Source: an uncultured Flavobacteriales bacterium (GTDB taxonomy: Bacteria > Bacteroidota > Bacteroidia > Flavobacteriales_D > Crocinitomicaceae). Taken from it: a DNA stretch of 64,000 nucleotides. Positions 26,601 through 36,700 of this stretch are shown piece after piece. Below the pieces are notes generated by a model. It worked only from the letters and a program-made list of their open reading frames with translations. It was not told the DNA's origin and ran no database searches. The stretch spans positions 1 through 64,000 of the forward strand of contig CAJXCU010000002.1 of the NCBI GenBank assembly GCA_913051935.1, given 5' to 3'. A program made the position numbers and the translations under genes. The stretch's first letter is position 1. Each line of letters starts with the position of its first letter.

Positions 26601-28058
26601 TTGAAGGCGTTCTTATTTATATTCCTATTTTCTTTCGAATTTATCTCATTCGGACAATCGACTTTTTTGCGCGGAGCATTTGATGAAAAAACAAGCGATT
26701 TATGCGACTCACTGCAGGTCAAAGACATGGTTAATGATTTAGTTCAGTTGAAGGAAGTAATTTTGCAAACACACCCTGACCCCTTTTATAATTGTTCAGA
26801 TAGCGCATTTAATGTAGCGTATCATCGTACCTTGGATTTAGTCCAACACCCCAAAACTGTCCTGCAATTTGCACAAATCATAAATTCATTTACGAGGGTT
26901 CTTAAGGATTCGCATACAGCATTAAATCCTAAAGAGTTGCTACGTTTAGGCCCTAAAAAAAGAAGGGTAGCTCCGTTTTATTTAAAAGCCATTAACGAAA
27001 AGTTTTATTTGACCAAAATTTTGAATAATGCTGTTCCTGTAGGAGCAGAGGTCCTTTGGTTAAACAACCAAACTGTCAAGGAACTATATTTTTTGACAGA
27101 AACATTGGCGCCGATTGAGGGAGGTTCGATATCTGCACGTGAGGAGCTTATCACAATCATGATGGGGCTTGTTTTTAATTTATTCAATGAAACTCCTTAT
27201 CGAGAGGTTGAGATGACTTATGTATATTCCGGAGATACGCTTAGTCGAGTTATTCCGTCTATTAGGCTAGATCGATATTTTGGGAATAATAGTTGGAATA
27301 CTAAAAATGATTTGGAATTTAGAATTTCCGATGGTTTGGCCTATTTAGGTCTGAAGTCATTTGAATCTCGTAGGGAAAGAAGGTATAAAAGAGGGATTAA
27401 TTCCTTTTTTAAAAAAGTAGAGCGAAAGGACATTCCCCATGTTGTTTTGGATGTAAGAGGTAATAGGGGAGGTTACGTCCTTTTGTTGGAGCACATATTA
27501 AGCTACTTGAACACAAAAGGAAAAACGTATGACTTAAACTACCTATATAAAAGAAGTGAGCTCGATCGTTTTGAAACTCTATCTAGATTAAAAAAGATAG
27601 ATTTTGTGAAGAAAGCAATGAGGGTATACCCTGATGGGATGATTAGCAAAGAGTATGATTTTTATAAAAGCGCGATGGGCTCAATGAGCTCTATTTTATA
27701 TCAAAAGCAGCTCAGAAACCCCTTAAATATAACCTATATCGGAAAATGTACTTTACTTACAAATGGACTTTCTATGTCTGCATCTGTGCTACTTGCTTCA
27801 TGGTTTAAGCAGCAACATAGAGGAGAATTAGTAGGCACACCATGTTTCGGGTCAATGCAGGGAACGCATGGCAACGCAGCAAGGGTGATATTGGAAAATT
27901 CAAGAATTCCAATAACCATTTCTACATTGAAGCTTAGCTCGGCTGAGCAGGGTTTAATCGAAATCACACCAGACAAATTGATTCAATATACTGTTGATGA
28001 TCTAATTTTAAAAAGCGACCCTTTTATGAATTATCTCAAGGGGCCAAAAAAGGAGTAA
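26601..28058 (+). CDS. S41-family peptidase-like protein
   Basis: The start is a TTG codon at 26601; an in-frame stop lies about 30 bases upstream and there is no ATG between, and the TTG directly precedes a signal peptide ('KAFLFIFLFSFEFISFGQS'). The 485-residue product has a tail-specific-protease-type C-terminal half: 'VVLDVRGNRGGYVLLLEHIL' and the nucleophile region 'LTNGLSMSASVLLASWF'. The Lys expected about 25 residues after the Ser in CtpA proteases is not evident; the sequence there is 'VGTPCFGSMQGTHGN'. No PDZ domain is obvious. It is a secreted protease or degenerate relative. Its end overlaps the convergent DUF389 gene by 23 bases. Confidence 0.72.
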   Translation: MKAFLFIFLFSFEFISFGQSTFLRGAFDEKTSDLCDSLQVKDMVNDLVQLKEVILQTHPDPFYNCSDSAFNVAYHRTLDLVQHPKTVLQFAQIINSFTRVLKDSHTALNPKELLRLGPKKRRVAPFYLKAINEKFYLTKILNNAVPVGAEVLWLNNQTVKELYFLTETLAPIEGGSISAREELITIMMGLVFNLFNETPYREVEMTYVYSGDTLSRVIPSIRLDRYFGNNSWNTKNDLEFRISDGLAYLGLKSFESRRERRYKRGINSFFKKVERKDIPHVVLDVRGNRGGYVLLLEHILSYLNTKGKTYDLNYLYKRSELDRFETLSRLKKIDFVKKAMRVYPDGMISKEYDFYKSAMGSMSSILYQKQLRNPLNITYIGKCTLLTNGLSMSASVLLASWFKQQHRGELVGTPCFGSMQGTHGNAARVILENSRIPITISTLKLSSAEQGLIEITPDKLIQYTVDDLILKSDPFMNYLKGPKKE

Positions 28059-29418
28059 TTATATCTGATGTTGGCGGTGTTATTACTTTATAGTGGATAT
28101 AAAGATTTTTATTTCCAACACGCTCTTGAAGCCATGAAAGGATTCTTATTTCATCCTCCTCATTTAGAACCTGTTGAAGTTTGATATGAACTAACCAAAC
28201 TTCTAGATTAGAGGAGTCTTTAAACTCAATGCTAGGTTGCATAGATAGTGAAATTACCGACTGGTATTGGGCTTTTAACTCTTTAAATATCTTACCACTT
28301 ACAATATCTATCTCTTGAATACTATCTAATGTTTGATTCGCTTTGTCAAGCTTTTCCTCCATATCTTGAATTTTTTGCTCTTTTGATAGTAGTTCAGCAG
28401 CCAAAGGATTGATTTCATCTTCCTCTTTTTTACCAAATCCAATTTGGATATCCAATTTGGTCTCCTCAAGATCGAAGTCAATTAAGTTCTTCTCAAGGGA
28501 ATTTATTTCTTCTTTTGAAATATTTTCACCTCCATAAATAAGTGTAATAATTTCCTCTGATGCATCGATCTCATTATCAAGCAAAAAGCTATTTTTTGTT
28601 GGATGTTTGGCAATTTCACTCTTCACAAATCGTATGGCCTTCTGCATGTATCGATCCTGCTGAACCATGGTATAACCAAAATAAATACTTGGCACAATGG
28701 TTAAGACTGTAATGAATAAAATAATTCTATTTGTTCGTTTGGAAAGTTTCTCATCGAGCTGCTGCTTTTGGGGGAATTTTAATAGCCGCGCTGTTAGCAA
28801 GGTAGCCAACGAAATAAATACGGTGTTGATAAAAAACAAGTAAAATGCTCCAAAGAAAAAACTCCACTGTAATGTTGCCAGTCCATACCCAGCCGTACAC
28901 AACGGGGGCATCAAGGCAGTTGCAATGGCAACTCCAGGGATAACATTACCTTTCATTTTGCTCGCAATCGCTACAATCCCTGCAAGCCCACCGAAAAAAG
29001 CAATGAGAACATCGTAAATATTAGGCGAAGTCCTCGATAACATTTCGGTTTGTGCGATATGGATTGGGGTCAGTGCAAAGTAAAGTGTAGATGCAACGAG
29101 TGCCACGATACCGGCAAATAAGTAGTTGTAAAGCGCCTTTTTTAGCAAGCCAATATCTGAGGTTGCTATCCCAAATCCTAGACCGATGATTGGACCCATA
29201 AGAGGTGAAACAAGCATGGCACCAATGACAACGGCAGTAGAATTTACATTCAATCCTAAAGAACAGATTAAAATGGCAAATACTAAAATCCATAGGTTGG
29301 TTCCCTTGAAGACGACACCATTGTCAATATTTTCTGCAATTACATTAAAATCTTCTTTCTCCTGATTCAAGCGAAAGCTATCAACCATATTTGTTATGAA
29401 GCTAAAAATTCTTTGCAT
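28036..29418 (-). CDS. DUF389 membrane protein
   Basis: The 460-residue product has six helices forming the DUF389 core ('LNVNSTAVVIGAMLVSPLMGPIIGLGFGIA', 'GNVIPGVAIATALMPPLCTAGYGL'). A long soluble C-terminal region follows, with an acidic coiled-coil at about 320-365 ('SKEQKIQDMEEKLDKANQTLDSIQE'). DUF389 (TIGR00341-like) proteins are widespread and possibly transporters; the function is not established. It ends head-on into the S41 gene. Confidence 0.85.
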   Translation of the reverse strand: MQRIFSFITNMVDSFRLNQEKEDFNVIAENIDNGVVFKGTNLWILVFAILICSLGLNVNSTAVVIGAMLVSPLMGPIIGLGFGIATSDIGLLKKALYNYLFAGIVALVASTLYFALTPIHIAQTEMLSRTSPNIYDVLIAFFGGLAGIVAIASKMKGNVIPGVAIATALMPPLCTAGYGLATLQWSFFFGAFYLFFINTVFISLATLLTARLLKFPQKQQLDEKLSKRTNRIILFITVLTIVPSIYFGYTMVQQDRYMQKAIRFVKSEIAKHPTKNSFLLDNEIDASEEIITLIYGGENISKEEINSLEKNLIDFDLEETKLDIQIGFGKKEEDEINPLAAELLSKEQKIQDMEEKLDKANQTLDSIQEIDIVSGKIFKELKAQYQSVISLSMQPSIEFKDSSNLEVWLVHIKLQQVLNEEDEIRILSWLQERVGNKNLYIHYKVITPPTSDIITPFLAP

Positions 29419-29490
29419 AAATTCTTTTATTGAACAGGCGACGGCTCAAGTTACTAACTAATCTACGGTAATTTTGAAAAATTGTTGCTT

Positions 29491-29925
29491 CTAAAACCAT
29501 CCTAGCTTAAACAAGAGTATGATGACGAGGTAGCGTAAAAATTTACCAATGAATATAAATATGAAGCTTGGAACCCAAGGCGACCTAAAAAAACCTAGTG
29601 CAGTAGCCATTACATCTCCAATAAAGGGGAGCCAACTTAGAAGTCCAAGCCAATGCCCGTATCGCTGAACCTTATACTTCCAGCTTAAGATTTTATCTTG
29701 CGAAATTTTTAAACGCTTTAACCATTCAGGATTGCCTAGACGGCCTATAAAGTAGTTTAACCATCCTCCTGCTGCATTTCCGACGGATGCATATAACAGA
29801 CTCATTAAGGGATCGTATCTTAGAACAAGCATACTCACCAAAAAAACTTCCGAGGTTATTGGTAAGAAAGTTGCTGCCAAGAAACTAGTCAGCAGTAAGC
29901 CAAGGTATCCAATTTCAAACTCCAT
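29491..29925 (-). CDS. yqaA: YqaA-like DedA/VTT-family membrane protein
   Basis: The ATG at 29925 is preferred to the TTG just before it, giving 144 residues. The VTT-domain protein shows 'ATFLPITSEVFLVSMLVL', the re-entrant-loop sequences 'YASVGNAAGGWLNYFIGRLG' and 'GLLSWLPFIGDVMATALGFFR', and a final helix. YqaA is a short branch of the DedA superfamily, linked to membrane lipid (undecaprenyl phosphate or phosphatidylethanolamine) handling in other members. Its start codon lies immediately after the terminator of the upstream T9SS gene, so its own promoter is not obvious. Confidence 0.85.
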   Translation of the reverse strand: MEFEIGYLGLLLTSFLAATFLPITSEVFLVSMLVLRYDPLMSLLYASVGNAAGGWLNYFIGRLGNPEWLKRLKISQDKILSWKYKVQRYGHWLGLLSWLPFIGDVMATALGFFRSPWVPSFIFIFIGKFLRYLVIILLFKLGWF

Positions 29926-29926
29926 C

Positions 29927-29951
29927 AAAAAAAGCCGGCATATGCCGGCTT
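29927..29951 (-). terminator. Intrinsic terminator of the T9SS cargo gene
   Basis: A perfect 20-base palindrome AAGCCGGCATATGCCGGCTT (29932-29951) is followed on the minus strand by a run of T. It ends the 604-residue cargo gene. The yqaA ATG begins right after the T-run. Confidence 0.85.
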
Positions 29952-29973
29952 AAATAGTTGTTATTTTTTTCGA

Positions 29974-31788
29974 TTATTGAACAATCATTTTTCTTGAGAA
30001 TGATGTTGTTCCGCTTGATAAAGTTACTGTGTAAATACCCGAAGAAAGTTGCTTTGCGTCAAGGAGGATTTTATTTTCTCCTTGATTTAGACTCCTAATT
30101 TCTGAGCCCACAAGTTTACCTGAAAGGTCTGTAATGTCCATAGTCATGTTTTGTGCGTTATTCATGAACACATTTAATTGACCTTGTTCAGAGATAGGAT
30201 TTGGGAATACATTACCAGCAGCAAATTCGGCTTTATCCTCTTCTATTCCAATCGTCTCATCAAAATTCAACCTTACATAAGGTGTTCCAGTTTGGTAATA
30301 CCATGTGTTATCTGCAAGATCTAAAAAGAAGGATGTTTGCGGTTCTGAGCTTCCCGCTGTTGAAACACGAAAGCCTTCATCATAAGAACCAACAACTGCG
30401 AGGTAGGTGGTATTTGCAATCACATTGATTGGACTCAGAAATGGAACTGTGAGGCTCGTGTTTTGCATTTGCTGAGTGAGCGTCAATATATCAGATTCTA
30501 CTTCATATACAAAGTCACCAGTCGTAACGTCAACCGAGTAGAGTTTTACATAAAACTCTGTTCCAACCTGAGCGCCATTTGTCCCACCAGGAATTCTTAC
30601 ATCGATTGCTTTCAGTGTCTGGTCAGCCCAAACGTCAAATAGATTACCTGATTCGAACCCGTCTGCTCCATTGGTCGTACTCCCTCCTGGAGATCCGTTG
30701 TCACGCGCATATATATAGTCACCAACAGAGAAGCTGATATCATCTATTTCGTTGTTTCCTGGTACATCATCCGTGGAGTCAGCACTAATGGTTTGCACGA
30801 TATCATAAGTGCCATTTGCATCAGGTGTGAATTGCGTATTTAGCGCCAACAATGCAGTATCTAGGGCTTCAATCTGAGCAGCATCACTCGAACCTGTAAA
30901 GGCACCGCTATTGACATCTGCATTTAAGACTACATTCGTTTGTGTATTTACTCCACCATTAAATACGGCGACTTCAAAATCTATTGGCGCAACTTGGGTA
31001 AGAGGAATTTGATAGTAATGTAGCCCCTCGGTTCCCCAATATGTTTCTGTGATTTCAAGGTCATTTCCTGGATTAGTAACCAAACGAATATCGTCAATGT
31101 ACCAGCCGTAGGTAACCCATACATTAGGGTTTTCTGCTGCTGCCGGGAAATTGGTGGTCCAGCTGAACTGGATCCAAATTGGAGCGCTATTCGTATCTAA
31201 AATGGTTGCTAAATTAATTTGTTTTAGGTCTGGGTTGTCGTAAGCCGAGCCTCCTGATGCGGATAAAACTGGTATATCATTGTTGTTACCTATTGGTGTA
31301 AAAACAAGTCCATCTGTGCTAATTGAAATTTGCTGAAGGTCATTGAACCTTGCACCAAATTGTTCAAATTCCAATGTAATTTCGTTCGTACCAGCCAAGG
31401 CAATTACGTCAATTGGATTTGCAGTGGTCATCGTATACACTACATCCAAGGCCTGTGTTTCAGCGAAAGGGTCACCATTAACCAACTCTGCATAATTCCC
31501 TCCTGACGTGGAGTTGATACCATTTGATGAATACCACCCGTCAGAAACTGCGTTGATATTCCAACCATAGTCAACGCCTTGCTGACCACTATTGTCAAGA
31601 GTCCATGTGGCTTCGTCTGAGAAATCATCAGACCAAATAGTGATTCCTTCCTCTTTTAGGTGTTGAATGTTTAACGCTGGTTTTTCTGTTCCAATGAGCT
31701 CATTAAGCGTAGCTATGCGTGGTGCCTTTTGCGACCAGGTAATACCTGCTGATAGAATCAAGCAGGTGATAAGTAGTAGTTTTTTCAT
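29974..31788 (-). CDS. Secreted protein with type A T9SS sorting domain, 604 aa
   Basis: A signal peptide (1-19, ending TWSQ) leads into an extracellular beta-sandwich region. It begins 'IWSDDFSDEATWTLDNSGQQGVDYGWNI', a choice-of-anchor/MAM-like opening, and includes 'WVTYGWYIDDIRLV' (about 220-235). Beta-rich segments follow ('FEVAVFNGGVNTQTNVVLNADV', 'ISADSTDDVPGNNEIDDISFSVGDY'). The last 80 residues are a type A sorting domain ('GNVFPNPISEQGQLNVFM...MDITDLSGKLV...LSSGIYTVTLSSG...KMIVQ') that directs export and surface attachment through the type IX system. No catalytic motif is visible; an adhesin or surface-structural role is possible. Confidence 0.83.
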   Translation of the reverse strand: MKKLLLITCLILSAGITWSQKAPRIATLNELIGTEKPALNIQHLKEEGITIWSDDFSDEATWTLDNSGQQGVDYGWNINAVSDGWYSSNGINSTSGGNYAELVNGDPFAETQALDVVYTMTTANPIDVIALAGTNEITLEFEQFGARFNDLQQISISTDGLVFTPIGNNNDIPVLSASGGSAYDNPDLKQINLATILDTNSAPIWIQFSWTTNFPAAAENPNVWVTYGWYIDDIRLVTNPGNDLEITETYWGTEGLHYYQIPLTQVAPIDFEVAVFNGGVNTQTNVVLNADVNSGAFTGSSDAAQIEALDTALLALNTQFTPDANGTYDIVQTISADSTDDVPGNNEIDDISFSVGDYIYARDNGSPGGSTTNGADGFESGNLFDVWADQTLKAIDVRIPGGTNGAQVGTEFYVKLYSVDVTTGDFVYEVESDILTLTQQMQNTSLTVPFLSPINVIANTTYLAVVGSYDEGFRVSTAGSSEPQTSFFLDLADNTWYYQTGTPYVRLNFDETIGIEEDKAEFAAGNVFPNPISEQGQLNVFMNNAQNMTMDITDLSGKLVGSEIRSLNQGENKILLDAKQLSSGIYTVTLSSGTTSFSRKMIVQ

Positions 31789-31831
31789 ATAATTAATTTA
31801 TTGCATTAAATATACAAAACTCTTAACATAA

Positions 31832-32608
31832 CTAGCGGTCTTCAAGAAAAGGAAGTTTTTCTCTTAGATTTAAAAGTATTTGTGGTGAAAGTCGCCCATT
31901 TATTATTCCTTCTGTATATTTTTCAAATGTTGGATTTTGAATGATCCCATTTGGATCAATAATCAGACTGTTCCCATTGTATTCAATATTATTTCCATCT
32001 ATACCTACTCGATTACATGCAACAACATAGCACTGATTTTCAATGGCTCTTGCTTTTAGTAATGATACCCAGTGTTGGATTCTTTTTTTGGGCCAGTTGG
32101 CAACATAAAGTAACACGTCACTTTTTGCAATTCCATTTGCATCGAGTTGATTTCTTGTTAATTCAGGGAATCTAAGGTCATAGCATATTTGTAAGTTCAA
32201 CTTCCACCCTTTAAAGTCAACGATTACCTCATTTTTTCCGGGTGTAAAAGAATCCGTTTCACCACCTAGCCCAAAGCATTTCCGCTTGTCATAAAAGTTG
32301 TTTTCTCCATTGTAAATAAAAACACCTCTATTGAAAATGCGCTTGTTTTCCTCAATGATCAAGCTCGTATAAATTGCACATTGAAGCTCCTTACTCAGGG
32401 AGTGCAGAAAATCAAGCCCTATTGAATGTTGGGTTTTTTCAGAATGCGTTTTATGGTTCATGGTAAATCCAGTATGAAACATTTCGGGGAGCAGAAGAAG
32501 GTCAACGGAACCTTTATTTGGTGAAAGATGCTTTATTTTAGAGAAGTTTTTTTGCTTGTCTTCCCAGGCCTGATCAAATTGTAATATACCTATATTTAAA
32601 TCTTGCAT
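31832..32608 (-). CDS. Nitrilase-superfamily amidohydrolase, omega-amidase (YafV-like)
   Basis: The 258-residue carbon-nitrogen hydrolase shows the Glu-Lys-Cys triad: Glu42 (LLLLPEMFHTGF), Lys108 (YDKRKCFGLGGE) and Cys142 (NLQICYDLRFPE). The Y-D-L-R-F-P-E sequence after the Cys is typical of omega-amidases (Nit2/YafV), which hydrolyse 2-oxoglutaramate or 2-oxosuccinamate. It overlaps the upstream aminotransferase gene by 13 bases. That enzyme would generate 2-oxoglutaramate from glutamine while re-aminating 2-oxo-4-methylthiobutyrate, and the amidase makes the reaction irreversible. Confidence 0.9.
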   Translation of the reverse strand: MQDLNIGILQFDQAWEDKQKNFSKIKHLSPNKGSVDLLLLPEMFHTGFTMNHKTHSEKTQHSIGLDFLHSLSKELQCAIYTSLIIEENKRIFNRGVFIYNGENNFYDKRKCFGLGGETDSFTPGKNEVIVDFKGWKLNLQICYDLRFPELTRNQLDANGIAKSDVLLYVANWPKKRIQHWVSLLKARAIENQCYVVACNRVGIDGNNIEYNGNSLIIDPNGIIQNPTFEKYTEGIINGRLSPQILLNLREKLPFLEDR

Positions 32609-33723
32609 AAAAGCTCTGTTGCTTTTGTTAATGTTTCATTTTCCTTGGCAAAGCAGAATCTTACTACCTTTCTTTTTTCTTTGTGTGCACTGAAAACCGA
32701 TATGGGAATTGCGGCGAGTTTGAATTCTTCTACGAGCTGAAGGCAGAAATTAACATCAGATTCTTGAGAATGATTTGAATACGAGGCAAGTTGAAAGTAC
32801 GTACCTTCACAGGGCAATAATTTAAATTTACTTTTTTGCATTCCTGCTCTAAACAGGTCTCTTTTTTGACGATAAAAACTACTTAATTCTTTCACATTTT
32901 GCTCCTTCAAATATTCCGCAAGAACATGTTGGCTTAGACTATTTACGGTGAAAACAAGATATTGATGCACTTTTTTCAGTTCGTTCATAAGGTTTTCAGG
33001 GGCAACAACATAGCCCACTTTCCAACCTGTAATATGTAAACTTTTACCAAAAGAGGATACAATGATGGTTTTGGCATGTAATGCCTCAAACAAATTGGCA
33101 GATTCGTGCCTAGATTCAAATGTAATATGCTCGTAAACCTCATCGGATAGGTGATATAGTTTTGGATTACTAAGCAATAGCTCAGATAGTTCTTGCAAGT
33201 CAGATTTGCTCCATATCCGACCCGACGGGTTATGCGGGTTATTCGTGATAATCAGTTTGGTTTTTTCATTCACAGCATCCTTAATTAAATTCCAATCGGG
33301 GAGAAATTCTTTATTTAAGGGTATTCGAACAGGAACACCCTGACTGAGAGTGATAGGCATAATATAACAATCATAACTTGGATCAAGAATGAGCACTTCA
33401 TCACCGGGCTTAACCAAGGCCTGAATACATGTAAAAATCCCTTGCGTTGCTCCTGCAGTAATTAAAATCTCTTTATGTGGATTTAGTTCTCGTCTGTAGG
33501 ATTCGTAGACTAAATTAGAGGTTTCTTCGAGCAACTTTGGTTCTCCTGCCATTGGAGAATATTGATGAACGCTACCTTTACTTACTTTTTCAATAAGTGA
33601 TATAAGAGTAGGATCTATTTCGAAATCTGGAAAGCCTTGCGATAGATTTATTGCCTTGTGTTTTCGTGCAAGATGTGACATCGTTGAAAAAATACTTACG
33701 GGGACATCGGGAAGTTTAAACAT
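32596..33723 (-). CDS. Class I aminotransferase, methionine/glutamine transaminase (YbdL/MtnE-like)
   Basis: The 375-residue PLP enzyme opens with 'IFSTMSHLARKHKAINLSQGFPDFEIDP'. It contains 'ITAGATQGIFTCIQAL', 'ITNNPHNPSGRIWS', 'LSDEVYEHITF' and the PLP-lysine region 'IVSSFGKSLHITGWKVGYVVAP' (Lys near 228). It resembles YbdL and glutamine transaminase K, which transfer amino groups between methionine, glutamine or aromatic amino acids and oxo-acids. Overlap with the omega-amidase gene supports the glutamine transaminase/omega-amidase route used in methionine salvage. On the minus strand TATTTTCG, one mismatch from TAnnTTTG, sits four bases before its ATG. Confidence 0.9.
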   Translation of the reverse strand: MFKLPDVPVSIFSTMSHLARKHKAINLSQGFPDFEIDPTLISLIEKVSKGSVHQYSPMAGEPKLLEETSNLVYESYRRELNPHKEILITAGATQGIFTCIQALVKPGDEVLILDPSYDCYIMPITLSQGVPVRIPLNKEFLPDWNLIKDAVNEKTKLIITNNPHNPSGRIWSKSDLQELSELLLSNPKLYHLSDEVYEHITFESRHESANLFEALHAKTIIVSSFGKSLHITGWKVGYVVAPENLMNELKKVHQYLVFTVNSLSQHVLAEYLKEQNVKELSSFYRQKRDLFRAGMQKSKFKLLPCEGTYFQLASYSNHSQESDVNFCLQLVEEFKLAAIPISVFSAHKEKRKVVRFCFAKENETLTKATELLCKI

Positions 33724-33740
33724 ATACCGAAAATATGAAA

Positions 33741-33770
33741 ATAAAAAAAGGGAGGCCGAAGCCTCCCTTT
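33741..33770 (-). terminator. Intrinsic terminator of the large T9SS gene
   Basis: The inverted repeat AAAGGGAGGC / GCCTCCCTTT (33747-33770) has a TTCG tetraloop on the minus strand and is followed by a T-run. It lies about 20 bases after the stop of the 1377-residue gene. Confidence 0.88.
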
Positions 33771-33789
33771 AATTTAATGAATATCGCGA

Positions 33790-36700
33790 TTAATTTTTAA
33801 CAACTCTGAATGTTTTAAACACATTGTTATTGTAAATTTTCACGAAGTACGTTCCAGTTTCTGAATTTTTCAAATCAACAGATTTGATTTCATTTCCTGT
33901 AATGTAGTTTTTGAATGTTTGGATGATTCTTCCGTTCAAATCAGTAACTTCCACGCTAAAGAATCCTTCAGCTTCATTCGCTTGAATGTTAAAGCTACCG
34001 CTTGTCGGGTTTGGATACAATTCAAAGAAGCTCAAGTCTGCCTCCATGAGTCCAAGGTAATCACATCCACCATCAACAAACAATAGAACAGTTGAGGTAT
34101 CCGCAGCACAAACTCCGTTAGAAGTTATATATGAGTAGTTATAACTACCTGGGATATTACTCGCTGTAATGTCTGGCGAACCAAGGTTGTTCCCTTGAGG
34201 ATCAATCCAATCTCCACCAAGGTCAATATTACCTGACAATGAAGACAACAGGTTGTAAGGCTCATTCAAACAAACTGAATCAGCACCATCATCACCTGCA
34301 GAGGAAGGACCATAAATTACAAGTGTCGCAACTGTTGTATCTGCAGCACATGGTGTTTTCACAACATAAAGGAAATCGTGAGTACCTTCTGGTAAGAACT
34401 GTACATCAGCAACTGAACCATTTACAAAGGTTTCATTTGCAGGGAAGCTCCAATAACCATAGGTTTCACCAGCTGTGATGAATTGGTTAAGGTCAACTGT
34501 GTCGACTGCTCTACAAACATTTCCACCACCATCAATTCCTGGCTCAACAGAACAAGGTAAAATCTGAATTTGATCTACCACGTTCGCTCTACCCCAGTTA
34601 GAAGTTCCTTCGAAAGCAATCTCTAATTGGTCTGTTGTATCAACAATGAATAGTGTATCAACAGTCCACTCTGGCGTGTCATCTGTGTAAGAAGCAATCT
34701 CCACCCATTGAGCAGTATCTGTATCTCTCATGTAAACTCGAGTTTCATTTTGATCACCCGCCCATACTTCTTGAGCGTATGCAAATACAAGTGCAACACT
34801 ATCTTGATCAGAAAGATCAAATCTTGGAGAAGCGAGTTTTGTTACTTCACCCGCTGGTGAGCTAACAAATCTTGCATTCAGTGTCCCTTCATATGAATTA
34901 AGAGCGGCTCCACCGATTCCTCCACCAGCACCAGTTTGGTAGGTCCAATCAGCTTCTAACACCTCGTAGATGTTATACCAGCAAATTCTTGTATCTGAGT
35001 CATCCTCAAATGTCTCTTCAAAAGGAACTGTGTAGAATCCGCAGTCTGTAGTGAATGAGATTTGTGCCCAGTCGCCATTAACGCCAGTTCCACAATCCGC
35101 AACTACATAGAAGTCGTAATCAGTATTACCCATGAGGTTATTTATAAATGCAACAGTATCCGTCACAGAAACAGAGCCAATTTCTTCTCCAGAACCTGGT
35201 GTGAATCCAGCAGCACCATATTCAACAGTCCACGCAGCCTCAGAACCATTAGAGATCCAAGACACGTTTACACTTGTATCAGTAAGTTCATTTATAACCA
35301 GGTCAGAGGGGCCATCGGCACTTCCAACAGTTAAGAAATAAACACTTGACGAATCACCTAAGCCATCAAATACAACGACCTCGTAAACGCCAGCCGACAA
35401 GTCTGTAGGTGCAGCACCAACTGCCCCTCCATTTACAGAGAAAGAGAACGGAACCTCTCCGCAGGCAACTGAGTCAATAACAAATGATCCATCGGCTCCA
35501 GTATTACAAGAAGCATCTACTGCAGATAGGTATACATTTACATCAGAAACATTCACACTGACCTCAACGGTTTCTTCACTGTAGCAACCGTTATTATTAC
35601 TTGCCACATAGAAGTCATATTCACCAGCTGTGTTGGCATCTGGTAGGATGGCTGTTCCAACAGACTCAAAAGGTGATCCATTTCCGATAACAGCTCCACC
35701 TGTTGAAGCATCAAACCAAGCCACATCAATGGCTTCAGTTGCTTCAAATCGTATTAGACCATTAAAGATACGTGGCGCGAAGTTACAACCAAAAATAGTA
35801 CCACCGTGACCTTCAATAAAATTGAAACTAGCATTCGATGCCCAAACGTTTCCTAATCCTGTTCCGTTTGTATATGTTATAGATCCTGTAGAACCAATGT
35901 GGAAGGAATACCTTTCTCCAGCAGGGATAGTAATATTTACTGGAACAGGAATATTTGTATAATCCGGTCCGTTAGAAACAAGACCTTCGGCAGTTCCTAC
36001 TAGAATCCAACCAGCATCACTGGTATTCGCTCCAGGAATAGTTTGGTAGTCATCTGCTCTGTAGAAAATGGAAACATCTCCATTTGAACCTACATTCATA
36101 TTCAGTGCAAAACTTTCTATTGTAGTTTCTTGAATAGCCTCAATTACAAACATATTTGCACTAGATCCATTACCTCCTGCCATGGTAGTTAATAACGAGT
36201 CCGTTGAAGCAACATCGCCTACAGCCGTTAGCTCAATACTCGTATCGCCAACACACGCGTATACTGCAGTATCAGCAACCGGAGATGGAGGGATAGACGT
36301 CTCTAAAGTTGCAATTGTAATTTCAATTGGAGCACTGAAAAGTGAATCAGCATCCCTAACTACGATAGAGTAGGTTCCTGCAGTTAAGTTTGGAGCGACG
36401 TCAAATGCACCACTATCGACTTGGAATAGGAAAGGTGCAGTTCCACACAAGGTATCCAAAATTGCAAAACTACCATTGGCATAATCCGTACACGTTTCGT
36501 CTGTAACACTTAGTGTGACATTCACATCTGTAATTTCAAGTGTAACTTGCACAGCGCTACTTTCACATCCGCCATTTGATTGTGTTACGAAAAAGTCATA
36601 AGTACCCGTAGTTGAAGCCGGCATAACTCCTGTTCCAACAGCTTCAAAAGGTGAGCCATTTCCTTCAAGGTTTCCTCCTGAAGCGGCATCATACCAATTC

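Noticed and set aside
35062-35341. ORFs antisense to the giant T9SS gene
   Set aside because: Several plus-strand frames stay open because the repeat-rich gene uses few TA-rich antisense stops; none has a start context or motif.
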